A stretch of DNA of 64,000 bases, from NCBI RefSeq assembly GCF_051020955.1, contig NC_135015.1, positions 6,769,616-6,833,615 on the forward strand, written 5' to 3'. This DNA is from Megalopta genalis. Lineage: Eukaryota > Arthropoda > Insecta > Hymenoptera > Halictidae. The notes beneath the pieces were generated by a model. The model was given only the letters and a program-made list of their open reading frames with translations. It was not told where the DNA came from and searched no databases. The position numbers were made by a program, and so were the translations under genes. Shown piece after piece: positions 48,920-61,814 of the stretch (positions are counted from its first letter, which is position 1; each line of letters begins with the position of its first letter).

Positions 48920-49165
48920 TTAACACTTTGCACTCGAGTGGTGACTCAGAGGCACCACTAAAATTTGTTACATCACGTTCTAAGATAACTTTTGTATTAA
49001 CAAAGTTTAGATTTAGAAAATTGTTAAGAGTGTAACTGTTGCGCGAGACCCAAGAGTCAATTTCATGCGCATAAAATGCATTTTATCGTATAAAATAAAA
49101 ATGCTATAAGTGAGAAAAATGATTTTATATTTACAGTTAAAATAGCTTCGAGTGAAAAGGGTTAA
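48920..49165 (+). mobile_element. TTAA MITE, family shared with 9461-9674
   Basis: A 238-bp element (48924-49161) flanked by TTAA on both sides. The left end is CACTTTGCACTCGAGTGGTG, then ACTCAGAGGCACCACTA. The right end read inward is CCCTTTTCACTCGAAGC. It aligns end to end, in opposite orientation, with 9465-9670. The longer size comes mainly from the stretch near 49030-49060. Confidence 0.82.
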
Positions 49166-52100
49166 TTTTAACGCTATTTAAGAGAATAATTTTATTACTG
49201 CTTTATTATAATTGCTTATAAAACTGAAATTCACTTTAAAAGTGAACGAATAGAAATGTACATACGAGTAAAAATCAAGAAAGGTAGAAAACCTTTTTAA
49301 ATCTGAATATATTTACCCATTGTGGATATTCAGAAATCACAGTAATTTTTTGGACGGATTTTATATTAACAAAAAATACTTGTCACTCCAGATTAGAAAC
49401 ATATAGAATCGTGAGAAAATAACTGAAAACGTTGGGAATAACAGAGAACGTCGAGTAAACTGATTTCAGATGTGAAATCTTGAAGATTGCTATTGTACGG
49501 TTCGTTTTAACCGCGCTTGCAACGTTACCGTAACCACCGCGTGGGATATTCTAAAGTCGCCGACCCATTCCGTGAAATTGACTCGAGAACATTCCATGAA
49601 TTTCTGACATAAGCATTCCACAACGTGTGAATAACGAGCCGCACGATGCTATCAACATGCCGCAATGATCTCGGCCGGGATATCCGTTATTGCAAAAGTA
49701 CCCGCCAGATGTGTGAAACGTACAAAAGATAAGGATTCAAGGAATGCATGCGTGCAACAGTCTGGACGAAGGCGCGATGGTGAGGCCGCGTTTCTACGTG
49801 TACGGAGGTGAAAATGTTCTCAAGGGCGGTCAGTAGTTCTTCGTGAGAACAGAGTGCTGCGAGTAAAGCGGGCCGGGAAAACGTGGTGAGAGTTTTAGAG
49901 TAAGCCTTTAGGTGGGAACTGCTGATGGAGTGTTGCAACCAGTGTGTCGAGTCGAAAGAAAGTAATTAACACGTTCGGGACCAACTTGTTTCCGTGGCAT
50001 TTATTACGCAAACATTTTATTTTCGGTATGAAAATGACACGCCATGCTCTCGGAGATGTCCTCGCGGTGTATTTCATTCGTAGAACACGTGGTTCGTTAT
50101 TGATTTTTCAGCTACTTCAATTTTCGAAGCACACAATCTTCTTCGAATATAATATAGACTTTATAGGTATTTATTTGATCCTGTGCTTTTCCAATTTATC
50201 GTTGACAAATTGCTTTTCCGAGGTCTCAGAAAAATAAGCTGATAGTTATCAGATATACATGCAACAAATTATTATTATTACGAATGTTCAATATTTATTT
50301 AAATGCTTTTTACATATTCTTAGAATAATTTAATTGGAAGAATTGTCTTATTTCCTTTGTTTTTCATTGCAAATCTTCACTATTGAAATGTTTCACTATA
50401 AATGAGATGTAATAATGATGTTAAATGTTTCATTTAATGAAATCATTCAATATTAGAATAATTTAGGGAACGAAAGTTACAAATTTCCTGATTATTACAC
50501 TATGTACGATGTTTTTACGTATCATGTTCCCTTGAAATTAATTTGACTATTTTCATGTAAAGCACAAGACCATAAACGTCACGTGTGTGACACTGATAAC
50601 AAATTGTTAACATGTATTTATTTTTCATTTGGTTATTCTGCGCCCTTCGTTTTTCAATCAGAGCGTTATTAGTCCATCTTGCAGTCTTTAAAATATCTGT
50701 TCATAATGAATAATAAAAATAACATCTTTTCTCCCATAAGCCGAACTTAATATCGCAATTTTGCGTCACAGTGTATATTCAGCATACAGTATCATGAGTT
50801 TTAAACCGACTCAGAATTCAAAGTCGACGCACATGAAAAACGTTCGCAGATGATCGCCGCATCGCGCGGTTAACGAACAAAGGTCGGCAAAGAAAAATTC
50901 GGCGAGAGTGAAAGATGAAAGGATAGCAATGCGCGAGCATTGAAGGCAATTAACCGCACTACCGATCTTCCTCGGCGTACGTATTGCTTTCCGTTCACCA
51001 GCCGCGCCGCCAAATGCGCTCGCACAGGGGCGCGGGATGGCGCCCTTTAGAAATTCCCGATAAAGCAGAATCGAGTATGACGCGGCATGCTCGTAATGGA
51101 TGCGTCCACCTCTAAGTATGCGGCGCGGAGAGCCGTATGCGGCGGCGGCGTCGTTCTCATCGTTTTCTGGAGGATCGTGTGTAGGGGGTTGCCACTAATC
51201 AAGCCCGATAGAGACGCTCGTATTTCACAATATCGAAGTTATCTCGCCGGGGCGAAATAGTCTCAACTGAAACGTCGCATCTGCATACGGCCGAGCGGGT
51301 AACGCGTCTGCCGAGCGACCCTAGACGACCATAAAAATCCCAAGGACCTTCCACCGTGCCGTCCTCGTTAGCGAAGGTCTCGCGGCCATAAATTCCGCAG
51401 AGCCCGATTCGAAGGGTCGAATACGTTCGAGCGTACATCCGTCCGCAAAGGGAGAGGTTAAAAAAGCATCGGCCAACGAGGTAATTGGTATTTACCGGTG
51501 TCCGCGCGGAGTTTACGGATTTTACCGACTTTTAACTTCGCCCGTATATCGACGAACGGGGACCGGCGTCTTCTTCGCTCAGCAACGAAGGATGGTAAAT
51601 GCGCGCCGACCGTTTTCGCGTTCGACGAACCTCGTTTTTTTCACCCCCCGTGAATTGATGTATGGAGAAAGTTAGCCGATTTTTTTTCATCCGACCGTGG
51701 ACACCGGACACGCGGACACTGTTTCGCCATTTTTGCCGCAGTCGAACTTCGTTGCCCGGATATTCTGGCGGGTTCATCTGCGTCGCGCGGCGATCCGGGA
51801 GGGGGCAGAGTTTTCTGACCGAAATTAATTTTCCTGAAAACATAGAGCGGATCGTGAATGCATTAGGCGCTCTTAACGCGGGAAATTATTTTCGAAACAC
51901 TGCAACAACACGAGGCGATAGAAATAATACCAATTAAAGGAAATTAATAGATGCTTTTTGAATACGGTCAATTATATGCATGAAGAAAATTGCAGCAAAA
52001 TTGACCTCCGATGATACAAGCTGCAGACATCGAGAAATTTAAAACTCTTCGTCTCTTGAAATCTTAAAGTATTCGTAAATCTAAAGGGCGCATTAAGTTG

Positions 52101-52428
52101 TACTTAAAATTTTTTCGTTCGTTGTGATAATAACATCAAATTTATAAAACGAACAAGACTCAGGATTTTTATGGTTACCTGTTTAAGATTATTCGTTGCA
52201 ACAAAAACAGACGCGTATTTGGACGTCGATTAGAATAAGTACGTTAAATATGCAGTGAAGTGTACAAAACACATCTGGTTACATGCAAACAAATAGCACA
52301 ATGATATTTATAAAAAATTGAAGCAATTTCAATTTCCTGATCTGTCAGAATTGTCTATATTCTTCCTAGAAAATATATCGCTACAAAATAATAATTTCTG
52401 TCAAGATGGCACAAGAGACAAATTCGAA
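49166..52428. other. Non-coding; GC island 50.8-51.9 kb
   Basis: AT-rich flanks. A TTAACACGTTCGGGACC word at 49967 resembles piggyBac-type ends but has no partner that I could find. Frames in the GC island are short and overlap. Confidence 0.35.
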
Positions 52429-52617
52429 TACACTAAATTCTCTCTAATTGACGCTCAGATTGTGCACAAATATGGACAATTTCAGAAGAGGAGATACGAT
52501 TATTCGACACTTGCGGCTCATTTTTATAGTCGTTGACAATCGCACGGCTCGAATAATCCTATCTTCTCTACCCAAATTGTCTATTTTTGTGTACAATCTG
52601 AGCGTCAATTTACTGTA
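52429..52617. mobile_element. pogo-type MITE, copy 4 of 5
   Basis: TA then CACTAAATTCTCTCTAATTG. The right end read inward is CAGTAAATTGACGCTCAGAT, then TA. The inner arms carry ACGCTCAGATTGT and its complement ACAATCTGAGCGT. The left G of CAGT is changed to C. Confidence 0.85.
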
Positions 52618-52642
52618 TAATTTAACCTTTTAGGCACGACGC

Positions 52643-52744
52643 GCCACTATAGTGGCTTTCGCGGATGCCATCTTTCAGAACGACACGCCACTATAGTGGC
52701 TTTCGCGGATGTCATCTCTCTGGACGACGCGCCACTATAGTGGC
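52643..52744. repeat. 44-bp tandem repeat with 14-bp palindrome
   Basis: The palindrome GCCACTATAGTGGC occurs at 52643, 52687 and 52731, each followed by TTTC. It lies subterminal in the TTAA element, where a transposase or host factor could bind. Confidence 0.93.
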
Positions 52745-52843
52745 TTTCTCTAGTAGCTCACTCGCTCATCGTTTGAACCACATAATCGTCTTCATATCCG
52801 TTGTTTCACACTTCTTTTGTCTTCATATCGATTTACGACAGTC

Positions 52844-53212
52844 TACAGGGTGTCCCAAAAATGTCTCGCAATCCGGAAATGGCGGGTTGCTCGGATCATT
52901 TGAAACAACTTCTTCCGTTACAAAAATGTTCTCCGAGGCACCGTTAACGAGTTATTAACGAAAAACAGTGACCAATAAGAATCGAGTACGGCTGATGCGA
53001 GGCGGCCCAGTCAACCAGCGCGCGAAGCCCAGTTCCGCTCATTGGCTCGATCGCCTCGCGCCAGCTGAGCTCGCCTCTCATTGGTCACTGTTTTTCGTTA
53101 ATAACTCGTTAATGGTGCCTCGGAGAAAATTTTTGTAAAGGAAAAAGTTTCTTCAAATGGCCTGAGGAACCCGCCACTTTCGGATTGCGAGACATTTTTG
53201 GGACACCCTGTA
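52844..53212. mobile_element. Nested 365-bp TA element with very long inverted ends
   Basis: The element (52846-53210) lies between TA dinucleotides, inside the TTAA element. Both ends start CAGGGTGTCCCAAAAATGTC, then TCGCAATCCG. The inverted arms extend about 130 bases at roughly 90% identity, up to AACAGTGACCAAT. The centre is GC-rich and partly self-complementary. It is a foldback-type MITE of the Tc1/mariner/IS630 group, non-coding. Confidence 0.88.
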
Positions 53213-53303
53213 TATACAGTATCAGAGTCTGTACAGTACACATCAGACTCTGCCGTCCAGAGAAATAGCCTCGTGCAGAATTCAGTCGTACCTAAAAGGT
53301 TAA

Positions 53304-55117
53304 AAAAATTTCGTTTCGGTCATGTAGCTCCGTTTCTCAGACCACTCCGTGTGGAGCATTAGTGGCATCGATTCTGAATCTTGAGCAAGCCGTGACAGGG
53401 TGTATCTTCCCGTTGCGAATACGCGATAATGCACGGGTTTGCGACAGGTATTCGCGGTACGCGCAGGCCATCGGATTACGGCCGCCCTCGTGGCACGGTC
53501 GCATTCATAATGGAGTCGATCATCGCCGACTGTGTAAATTTCGTCGTCATTAGCCGCATGTATATTCAGCGAGGCTCCGATGTCGTAATTCATCAGCCTG
53601 TACCGGAGCACATTGTCGACCATAATTCATTCGTATCTTCGGCCCCGCACAAAATATACAAGACCCTCGCAAAATATACACCACCCGGCGTGGGTGGGCT
53701 TAAAGACTTTCTGAATAGGATCACCAAGGCGAGCACGTTCTCCTATCGAAGAATTCGCGATGATATCGCCGGGGACCGCACCGCCGCTAATAGAGTATAC
53801 CCACCGATCTCTCCTGGATCCTCCGAAATTAAGCGATGCGGAGATTTTCGAAAATTTGTCGTTTATATTCCGAGGACCGGGACACCGTGCGTTTTGTATT
53901 CAGACGAGGCCGTCGCGGGATCTTCGCTCGATATTTATCAACACGTTAGACACCGTCCCTGCCAATCGCGGGGCACGCGAGTTATCAGAGATAAATTAAT
54001 TTGTAATCCACTGGGCTTGATTAGAAGGGTGAAAGTGAACCAGGTACTGGCAGACGAGCTACGTGCTCGTAACGCGATATAATCATCCCGCGTTGCCCGC
54101 TCCTATACGCTCCACTCCTCCCATTCGCTTCCATCCGCGTACCGGTGGGAACCCGTTACAGCCACCGCAGATAGAGACCACAAGATGTATCGACGCGGAT
54201 CATCCATCAATTCAGTATCAAACCGTCAATCCCGGACTGCAAAACTGGCGACTGGAACGGCGTGTCCCATATGACGGGTGGGGGAGGGCGCCCGAAAAAT
54301 TACGTGTCGGAAGCGGTCCGCGTTGATGCGAGGTCCACGGAGATGTTTTTGCTCGTTATCGCGATCGTTTCCTACGATTCTTCAAATTCAGTCATGAAAA
54401 ATAAGTGGATCGCCGCGTGTATTGAATTGTTCATGAGATGAAAAGAACGATCGATTCTAGATTGTTGAGACGGTAGGAGTTCGAAGCTTTCCACGCTTAA
54501 AAATCGTTTAATACTGGGCGAGTTTTTTACTGAATCACATATCACACGTGATCGCATATTACACGTAGAAATTCAAGTTAGACATTCAATGTAACAAAAC
54601 TTGTATTGTAATTGTACCGTAACTTTTACACCCCCCGATTCGTTGTCTCGAATGCATACGATCATTCATTACTTGTCGTTCAGATACTTGTCTCTTACAT
54701 TTTGTAAATTAATCTAGTTCGAAATTAACATCTAATTTTATAATAAATATTCCTTTGTTGCTGGATTGCAGTATTTTATAAACGTTATGGAACATCATTC
54801 CATTTGGTGTGATAATTTAATAAAATATATAGCAAAGAGATTCAATGTACTTTATCTTGAACACACTATTAATATCCTTTGCAATCGAGACTATTTTAAC
54901 TCAAAACTCAAGTAATTTGTTTCTAGTATTGTTTTTATTTATATTATATTTTTTAATTATATTATATAATTTTATTTATATTTATTAAATTTGCTTTTAT
55001 TCAATACACGTGAAATTGAACGTGTACGTTTATAGAAGACTTCTATTATTTGACAGTTTATCGAATACAAACAAATTTAATAATGCGAAAATTCTTTCAA
55101 AAATAGTGCAGAAATTT
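53304..55117. other. GC-rich to 54.3 kb, then AT-rich; unassigned 217-codon frame
   Basis: The plus strand is open 53429-54082 (217 codons), starting MHGFATGIRG and ending ADELRARNAI. It is not low-complexity, but I recognise no domain, and the minus strand is open over the first 200 bases. If coding it would be an isolated exon or a retrogene. Chance openness in GC-rich DNA is equally likely. Confidence 0.2.
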
Positions 55118-55159
55118 TTAACGTCGCCTCAGAGTCGCCACTCGAATACAAATGGTTAA
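55118..55159 (-). mobile_element. Solo TTAA-type terminus
   Basis: Read from TTAA at 55156-55159 inward: CCATTTGTATTCGAGTGGCG, then ACTCTGAGGCGACG. This parallels CACTTTGCACTCGAGTGGTG then ACTCAGAGGCACCA at 48924. The interior and opposite end are not recognisable. Confidence 0.5.
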
Positions 55160-55784
55160 AGTCACTCTCGTAGATGATTTTCTGAGAATTTAGTATATAA
55201 AACTACTATCGGTCCACACAGAAATATGAGATATTCACTTTGGTCAATACGTCCGCCACCCTTCAAGACGTATCCTCCCAATGCTCCCACATTTATTATG
55301 TTTTCGTGTCGCGTTCCAAACAATATATACGAAAACATCATTCTGCCTATCGAGGAACACGCAAAAAGACAATAAATCACGCTACTTTCCCCGCTGTCGA
55401 AATCCACATGCAGAACCCGGCATCCAGGAAAACATCCTGTCTGCCGAGATTTCGAGGTTGGCGCGACTCTCCCAAACATTTCGTTCATGTAGAAAGGCAG
55501 CTGTCAACAAAGTCGAAGATTGCACGGGTGGGCCGCCTTGAGCGAAATTTGTTGCGAAATCCAAAGGGAGACGCGGCGGACGTAATCCGGTGGTGTTTAA
55601 CGAGTGCAGCGCCGGAAGAGAGAGGAGACTCTTCATAGAAAGCGGCTCGGTGTCACGTAGTCAATAGCTTCTAGGACGCCGGTGGCACGTGACAGTGTCA
55701 ACGTGTCAACCCCGTTATGCTATATTGCCGGGCATTATGCTACTGTATTATCAAACCTTCCTACAACTACAGCGACCTGAGCCG
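55160..55784. other. No gene seen
   Basis: Composition becomes GC-rich to the right. Overlapping frames of 84-132 codons lie on both strands, none recognised. Confidence 0.3.
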
Positions 55785-55874
55785 AGCCGAGCCAAGCCGA
55801 GACGAGACGAGGCGAGGCGAGGCGAGGCGAGACGAGGCAGAAGTACGGCTTGGCTCGACTCGTCTCGTCTCGCT
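55785..55874. repeat. Degenerate pentamer repeat (GAGNC)n with inverted partner
   Basis: GAGCC, GAGAC and GAGGC units run from 55785 to about 55840. CTTGGCTCG and CTCGTCTCGTCTCG follow at 55848-55870 in the opposite sense, so the two halves can pair as a GC-rich hairpin. Confidence 0.8.
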
Positions 55875-57655
55875 GCGATTCGGTGCAGCGGCTCACGTAC
55901 CTGGTGCACGATGCAGGTGTGCGTCGGTGAGCTCGGCCCGGATTTCGATCGAACCGGTAACGCGTCAGAAGCACACCCAGTGATACGTATCTGTCACGAG
56001 TATCGAAACGATCGGCAACGGTGTTCCTATTCTTCTTGCATCCCGAGGGTGTCACTTGGAGGCAGGAGGCCGGGCCTGACATTCAGGAGAACGAAATCGT
56101 GTGCCGCGAGCCCTTATTTTTGCCGGCAGGTCGCGTCACGCGGACGAAACGGCTGTCGGGGAACACGTATCGCGCAGGAACGGCCGTGTTTCTTTGTCAA
56201 ACAACGTTGGTCTAATAGAGAAGAAAAAAATTCAGGGCAAAGCAGAGAGCCGAAGGACAACAAAGTAAAAAAATGATCGCGTTGTTTTTATCAGCAGCGA
56301 TGCAGTTGCTCAACCAATCCTCAAATATTTGGGCAGTGACGGGTGTTAACGAGTCCACCGGATTTATTTGGCCTGGCAAATACACCGGTCCGCGACTCAG
56401 CCGGCCTCGAGCGACGTTGTGTCGTGATCCCCTATCACGGTGACTGTATTAATTGAACCGCTCAACCTTTTCCCCTCAATTATTAACGATACAATCGCGC
56501 GTCGCCAAGTCTCGCGTGTCAGCCGGCTAACGCGAGACCAAATAAAATATGTACGGACCGCATAATAAAGGTACATATGTTTAATAAATAGCCGGCCGGA
56601 ATTGCGCCGGTTTCACGGCGCTCCGTGTCGTTGGCATCGCGTACGAGTATGCGAGTCTGCACACGTGCATTTACACGCACTCGCGCCAGCACGCGACCCT
56701 CCGCACGAAACTCCACGAGCGTGTGCCAGCGTGGGCGAGAGTGCACGTGCGCTAGCGGCACGCGCACGTGCCAGCGACATTCGCGCAACCCTCCCGCACC
56801 CTTCGGTCCACCCACGACCCGCATAAAAAGTTCCGCGAGAAAACGGGACGCGATGTTTGCGCGTCCGCGCGCGCAGCGCCGCCGATAAAATCGTATGAGC
56901 GACGCGCTTCGGAAAACGCGAGCTGCCCTCAAATAAAGGTGGAACTTTACCGGCGCGGCGTGTCGATGCAAAGAGGATTCAGGAAGTTCGGAGCGGATGC
57001 GTGGTCGTACGGAATGCCGTGGCGGAAGGACGCCTTTGGTTTATTGGCAAACTTAATGGAGACGAAGTTACCGTAAGGGAGATTGCAGCGACGTATTGAC
57101 TTGCCGGATTGAGTACACAAGATTCAGGCAATATCGTTTCGGTTTTTAAAGGTACACTTCGACTTTGTAATAAGGACGAACTGTGCCGCAGACGTGGTAT
57201 TATATTCTTTCGAGTGCTGGTTGACGACGCTGGTTGATAGGCTGTCCTGAGAACTTTGTTTCCATTATACATCTAATTGAGGTCACTGCTATTGTAACGC
57301 TGTGACATGTGTTTCTGGCTCGTTGAATTTCATACAAAATTAATTGCACGCTAATTAAAAAAATTTAAAGCCCAAAGTCATTTGTAGATCATATTCCTGT
57401 AATGCTTGAATAGAATGAATTTACTTTTCTTTTTAACGGTTCTAAATTCTCTGAAATGGAATTTGATTCATGTTCTCACGTGACGTAATTTCGACTGCAG
57501 TAGAATTATATTGATCTACAATCATTTTGAATAGAGTCACATCGCACACACCTCTCAAATGTGCCGTTCTACAAGCACTTAGAAATAGAGTCATATAGAC
57601 TTAGTACTTTCTAGATAAACTTCAATAAAATATTGTCCCTCGATATAGTATTATA

Positions 57656-57661
<6 letters not shown>
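55875..57661. other. GC-rich to 57.0 kb, then AT-rich; no named gene
   Basis: The island 56.5-56.95 kb is unusually rich in CGC/GCG and ACACGT words. Frames of up to 150 codons occur on the minus strand and 102 on the plus strand, mostly Arg/Ala/Ser. I infer chance frames. Confidence 0.35.

Positions 57662-57704
<43 letters not shown>
57662..57704. repeat. (CT)21 microsatellite
   Basis: A pure CT run of about 43 bases followed by a short AT run. Confidence 0.97.
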
Positions 57705-57708
<4 letters not shown>

Positions 57709-57763
57709 TATATATTTATATAAACCAAGTAGCTGTGGTTGTTTCAAACAATCAGGCAGTTCA

Positions 57764-57900
57764 TACAGGGTGAGCCGGAATTCGTAGTACAACTGATCAG
57801 GGGATGAAACCACGTGAAAAACTAAGAAAAATATTTGATATAACACTTTTTTACCCAAGACTCCGTTTTCGAGAAGATCGACTTCAAAGTTTGTTCATCT
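57764..57900 (+). mobile_element. Fragment of a CAGGGTGAGCC-ended repeat
   Basis: TA, then CAGGGTGAGCCGGAATTCGT, then GGGATGAAACCACGTGAAAA and CTCCGTTTTCGAGAAGATCG. This word order resembles a repeat I believe to be common in hymenopteran genomes (from memory, not checked). No second terminus is seen, so the right boundary is uncertain. Confidence 0.45.
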
Positions 57901-60900
57901 CTATAAAGGATTTAGTTATCCTCTACTCTTCTACCACAGTTGCTTCCGTCCGAGATAGTGTTTACAAGTCCGCCGCTGACTATGATTTTTGGTTCACTTT
58001 AATTAGAGTTCACGTAAGAGCATTCAATTCAAGATAAAATTCAATTTACCAGACACTGCTAAAATTTAGTTCATACAAATGGAGTTCATATAAAGGATGT
58101 TCCACTGCATATGAATAGGGGCCGTAGTCATTCATAAAAATGATTGCACTTTGTATTGCATTGATGGCGCCGATAGCAGTGCGAGTATTTTATATTGATT
58201 TTTCCATTCCCAAAGCTTTAAAAGAAATATATGAAATCGAAGACCATATAAAATTTCATTCTATTTTACATACTTCAAACATGTAAATTATTAATGCAAG
58301 AAATAAAATTTTATTTTCGTTCGCTAACTCAACAGTGCGTACGCAAGTCTCATCTGTCATACATATGTATACCCTCATGCCTGAATTAGTACTCCCCAGT
58401 GTATACTTTTAGTGCAGTCTTTGCCCGGGACTTAAAGTTACTTAAGAAACACGTACGCTTAATGCGAACAGGTTCATCAACCATCTGGGAACAATGCAAC
58501 TTCAGTGTAAATTAAATTTAATTAAACTGAAGGTAAAACTCTGAACGTATTTACTTTATGCACAGGGTCCTTTTGATAAAAGTGTAACTGTGAAGTATGT
58601 TCAAGGCGTAAACGCTTAAGGAAGATAATACTTGCAGCATTAATTAATCGTGGAACTTTGTAGTTGTTGGATGGCAAGCTCGAGCGACAACATTTTAAAC
58701 AAAGTTTTCCTTCGTTGCGACCGAAATTCGTGGAAAAAAATCGTTTAGCGTCCAGTGCAGCGTTAAGTTTTAAAAAGCTTTCGTTGCGAGAAGGGCATCT
58801 GCAATTTTAAGTTAACTGACTCGCAACTTCGATGACTTCCTCCGGAAGTTGCATTTAACTATCTCGTTTTCAAATAAAACATTCTCCGTCTCGCCCGAAG
58901 AGGAATAAACACAACTCTAGAGTCTTGGAGGAAGAGAGTCGCCGGCATAATATTCCTCTCAAGAATTCTTATCGATCCAGCACTCCATCCAACCGGTTCC
59001 GAATTCTCGTATCGTTGAATTGAAGATTCATTCCTCGAGCAATTCCTGCGCGGCAACAGCTTTTACGATTCTCTCGTGCAGCTGCTTTTTTCCTGGGACG
59101 TCTCTCGTCTATTAGGAGGAGCAGGACGGTCTCCTCGAGGTGCTATCTCGCATACATTAAAAATGAATATGTCTTTCCGCGACCGGGCGCCAGCAGAAAG
59201 TAGCCAATGAATTTCCGCTGCGCATGAGTGGAGCGTAATAAACCAGGTATTAACGTGGATAGCAGAGGGTGAGAATAAGCCGGCGGAGGGCTCGCCGGCT
59301 CGCCTCACCCTGTAACAGGCACCAACATTATTGTAACCGGTGTAACGAGACTGACCGATAAAAATATCGATTCGGATTTAATCCGCGGAACGACCACGCT
59401 CGATAGAGCGGAAAATCGGGAAACGCTTCGCCCGCCGCGTCGCTTTTCCTGCTCCATGCTCTCTTATCCGTCCGAATGCCGATACCCTATCCGAAGGCAC
59501 CCGCACCGGTGTAAGCGGTTCAGCTCTCGCCCGGAATGAGATCGATCCTAGAAATTGATCGTTCGTAACGGTCTTGTTAATTAATGGAAAAGATTACTTT
59601 ATGCGGAACCATCTCACGTTCCACCATCCATTCGACTCTCTCAGTCGCGAAGAATTATTTATTAAGCGCCAGTGAAATTAATTTCTGTTCTGCAGGATTT
59701 TCCCGCACAGATCTGCGGATGTAATACAATTGTAAAACTTGAATTATAAGTGTTTTATTTCAAATATCCTTTTCAAAATAATAATCGAAGGAATCAATTT
59801 TATACATTGAAATTCCATTTATACGTTTTCACTGCTTCTGCGAAGATTCAGACAGAAGAATCCTGCGACTGGGTTGTTATCTTTAGAAAGTTAATTAGAG
59901 TCCGTTTTTCTTAAACTTCTGAGATATCTACATCGCTAGGAAAATTAGTTGTATTCCATTTTCAATTAGGATCCCCCTTTCTCGGTTTTATCTGTATGAA
60001 CTTTCTCTGACCTTTTTTTATTACTTAATTTATTAATTTAGAAAGAGCGTCGCTTCTCGGTTGCACTTCGATTCTACGTCTTTTAGTAATTTCGGAACCT
60101 GACCCAGACGAATCGAGTTGAAATTTTGTGTAATTCTACACGTACTATAGCTACAGATCTTTTTTTAAATTCCTCCTACAATCTGATTGGCATCATCGTC
60201 TACATTCAGAGTGCAAAAAGGTGCACACGTTGACAGTGTTGTACAATTTTTTCAAGAAAAAGGAAAACGCGTTTCCTAAGATTCTTTCGCATTCTAAAAC
60301 GGAATAGCCAACATTTTCAATCCTATTCATCGCGAGCTACCAGCAACACGTGTAATGATCCTGTTACCGATCACTTTTGCGACCATACAGCATTCCATAT
60401 CCATGACCGTCTCCACATTCCACGAACATGAACCAGATCAACAAAGGAGCCGTCCCGGTTACAGGGCAAAACAATCAGGCAGCGACGAACACAAATGTTT
60501 TCTTCCTCAATATTTACCGGTATTTGATTGTTAGCCGTGTCACGACGGACCAGCTCATTGGAGTCGTCCGGCACACGTTGCCGCGGAACGCCACGGAGTT
60601 CGCGATCGGAAATCAGTCGACGTTCCCCTCGAAGCGGTACGCTTTGGCAAACATTTCGTCCCGGACGTCGTCGAGAAGTCTTTTGCCCGATAGCGTGTCC
60701 CAGCGAGGCGAAATTACCACGGGGAAAAGTCCTGCTCCCAGCAGGTAAACCCGGCCTCGGTTCCAATCTCGGCCAGTGGTTCGCCTCGCATTTTCGTGGT
60801 GTAGTCGAAGACAGCCAAGAAACGGGCCGTGCCACGCGGAGCCGATCCTGAGGAGGATCCTGACCCCAGGGCCCAGAGCATTCCGAGAAGATCGCGACGG

Positions 60901-61814
60901 CGACGGTAACGGCGAAATCCGGGGAAGAAATCTTCGTCGCGAGAGTGCCCGTGGCTTCAGACATCGGATATGTATGACGTCGCGCTATCGATACGTTTCG
61001 GATTCGTATCGGCGATGTATAGGATCGGAAGAAGTATCCGTGCGTGATCGCCGAAATCCCCCGGGCTTTCCTGATATGCATGTGTACCCGTCCACGACCC
61101 TGAATGCACTCTGACTTCCGGTCTTATCGTCAAGTCACTCTCCCGTCCCGTCCCGTCTTCCGCCTGAAATCGGCTACTTTATTCTTCATTTCTAGTTTGG
61201 TGGCTTCTTGATCACGTCGCTTGGCTGATTGTTGAACGTGACAACACGTTTAGACGACTTTGTGGTTTGCTAGTGGTTCTTTGATCGAACGGCTGCTTTA
61301 TTTTGCGAATTCTTATACTGTTTCCGATTTCAGAAAACGCTAGTTGGAATACATTGTAGTACAATACATTCTAGTACAAACTAGCTTTTCATATCTGTGA
61401 TCACTTCGTCAGAATGTGTATTCTCTGCGACCATGGTATCAAATATGATTCTTGTTCCTTCTGTGTATCCTTTATCAACATGTTTTTCGATAACGATCAT
61501 TCTGATGTACGATTTGGGACAGTGACACTTGAACGATAAAAATTTCAGACATTCTTTTTTTAAACGCCTCCAACGGTTTCCGAACTGTTATAATATCCAT
61601 TTCAGTTTCTGACACGATCGTCAAGAAATGTTATTGTCTCGGTTATGGCTTCTATTTCGAACAATTTTAGAATCGATTCTTGTGTTGCTTTCCCCTTTAT
61701 TGGTATCATTGACTGAGGTGTGCGGTGAATTTAATCCACGTCTCTTGGACACGTAGAGTATGTAATAAAAAATTGTCGTGAAAGAATCGGATCCGAAAAT
61801 AACACCTGTCGCGT
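57901..61814. other. Non-coding; GC islands 58.8-59.7 and 60.4-61.1 kb
   Basis: The minus-strand frame 60371-61081 (236 codons, starting MHIRKARG) is the longest in the window. The plus strand is open in two phases over the same DNA and a second minus phase is open over part of it. No domain is recognised in any phase. TCCCG repeats (CCCGTCCCGTCCCGTC) occur near 61141-61157. Confidence 0.3.

Larger units (their letters stand above)
52622..53303. mobile_element. TTAA-flanked host element, split by a nested insertion
   Basis: Flanked by TTAA at 52622-52625 and 53300-53303. The left end is CCTTTTAGGCACGACGCG and the right end read inward is CCTTTTAGGTACGACTGA. The C-rich start and TTAA sites suit a piggyBac-like MITE. 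Without the inserted TA element (52846-53210) its length is about 307 bp. The left part carries three 44-bp repeats (next entry). It begins 5 bases after the pogo-type MITE copy 4. Confidence 0.8.

Noticed and set aside
49967..49990. TTAACACGTTCGGGACC as another piggyBac-type end
   Set aside because: No matching inverted terminus found within several hundred bases. Could be a solo end or chance.
53429..54082. 217-codon plus-strand frame as a gene
   Set aside because: It is the least unlikely of the long frames, but has no recognisable motif, no exon signals and a minus-strand frame over its start. Kept only as a note.
60371..61081. The longest open frame, 236 codons on the minus strand
   Set aside because: Both strands and several phases are open in the same GC-rich DNA, the protein is Arg/Pro/Ser-rich and no domain is recognisable. 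Most likely a chance frame.
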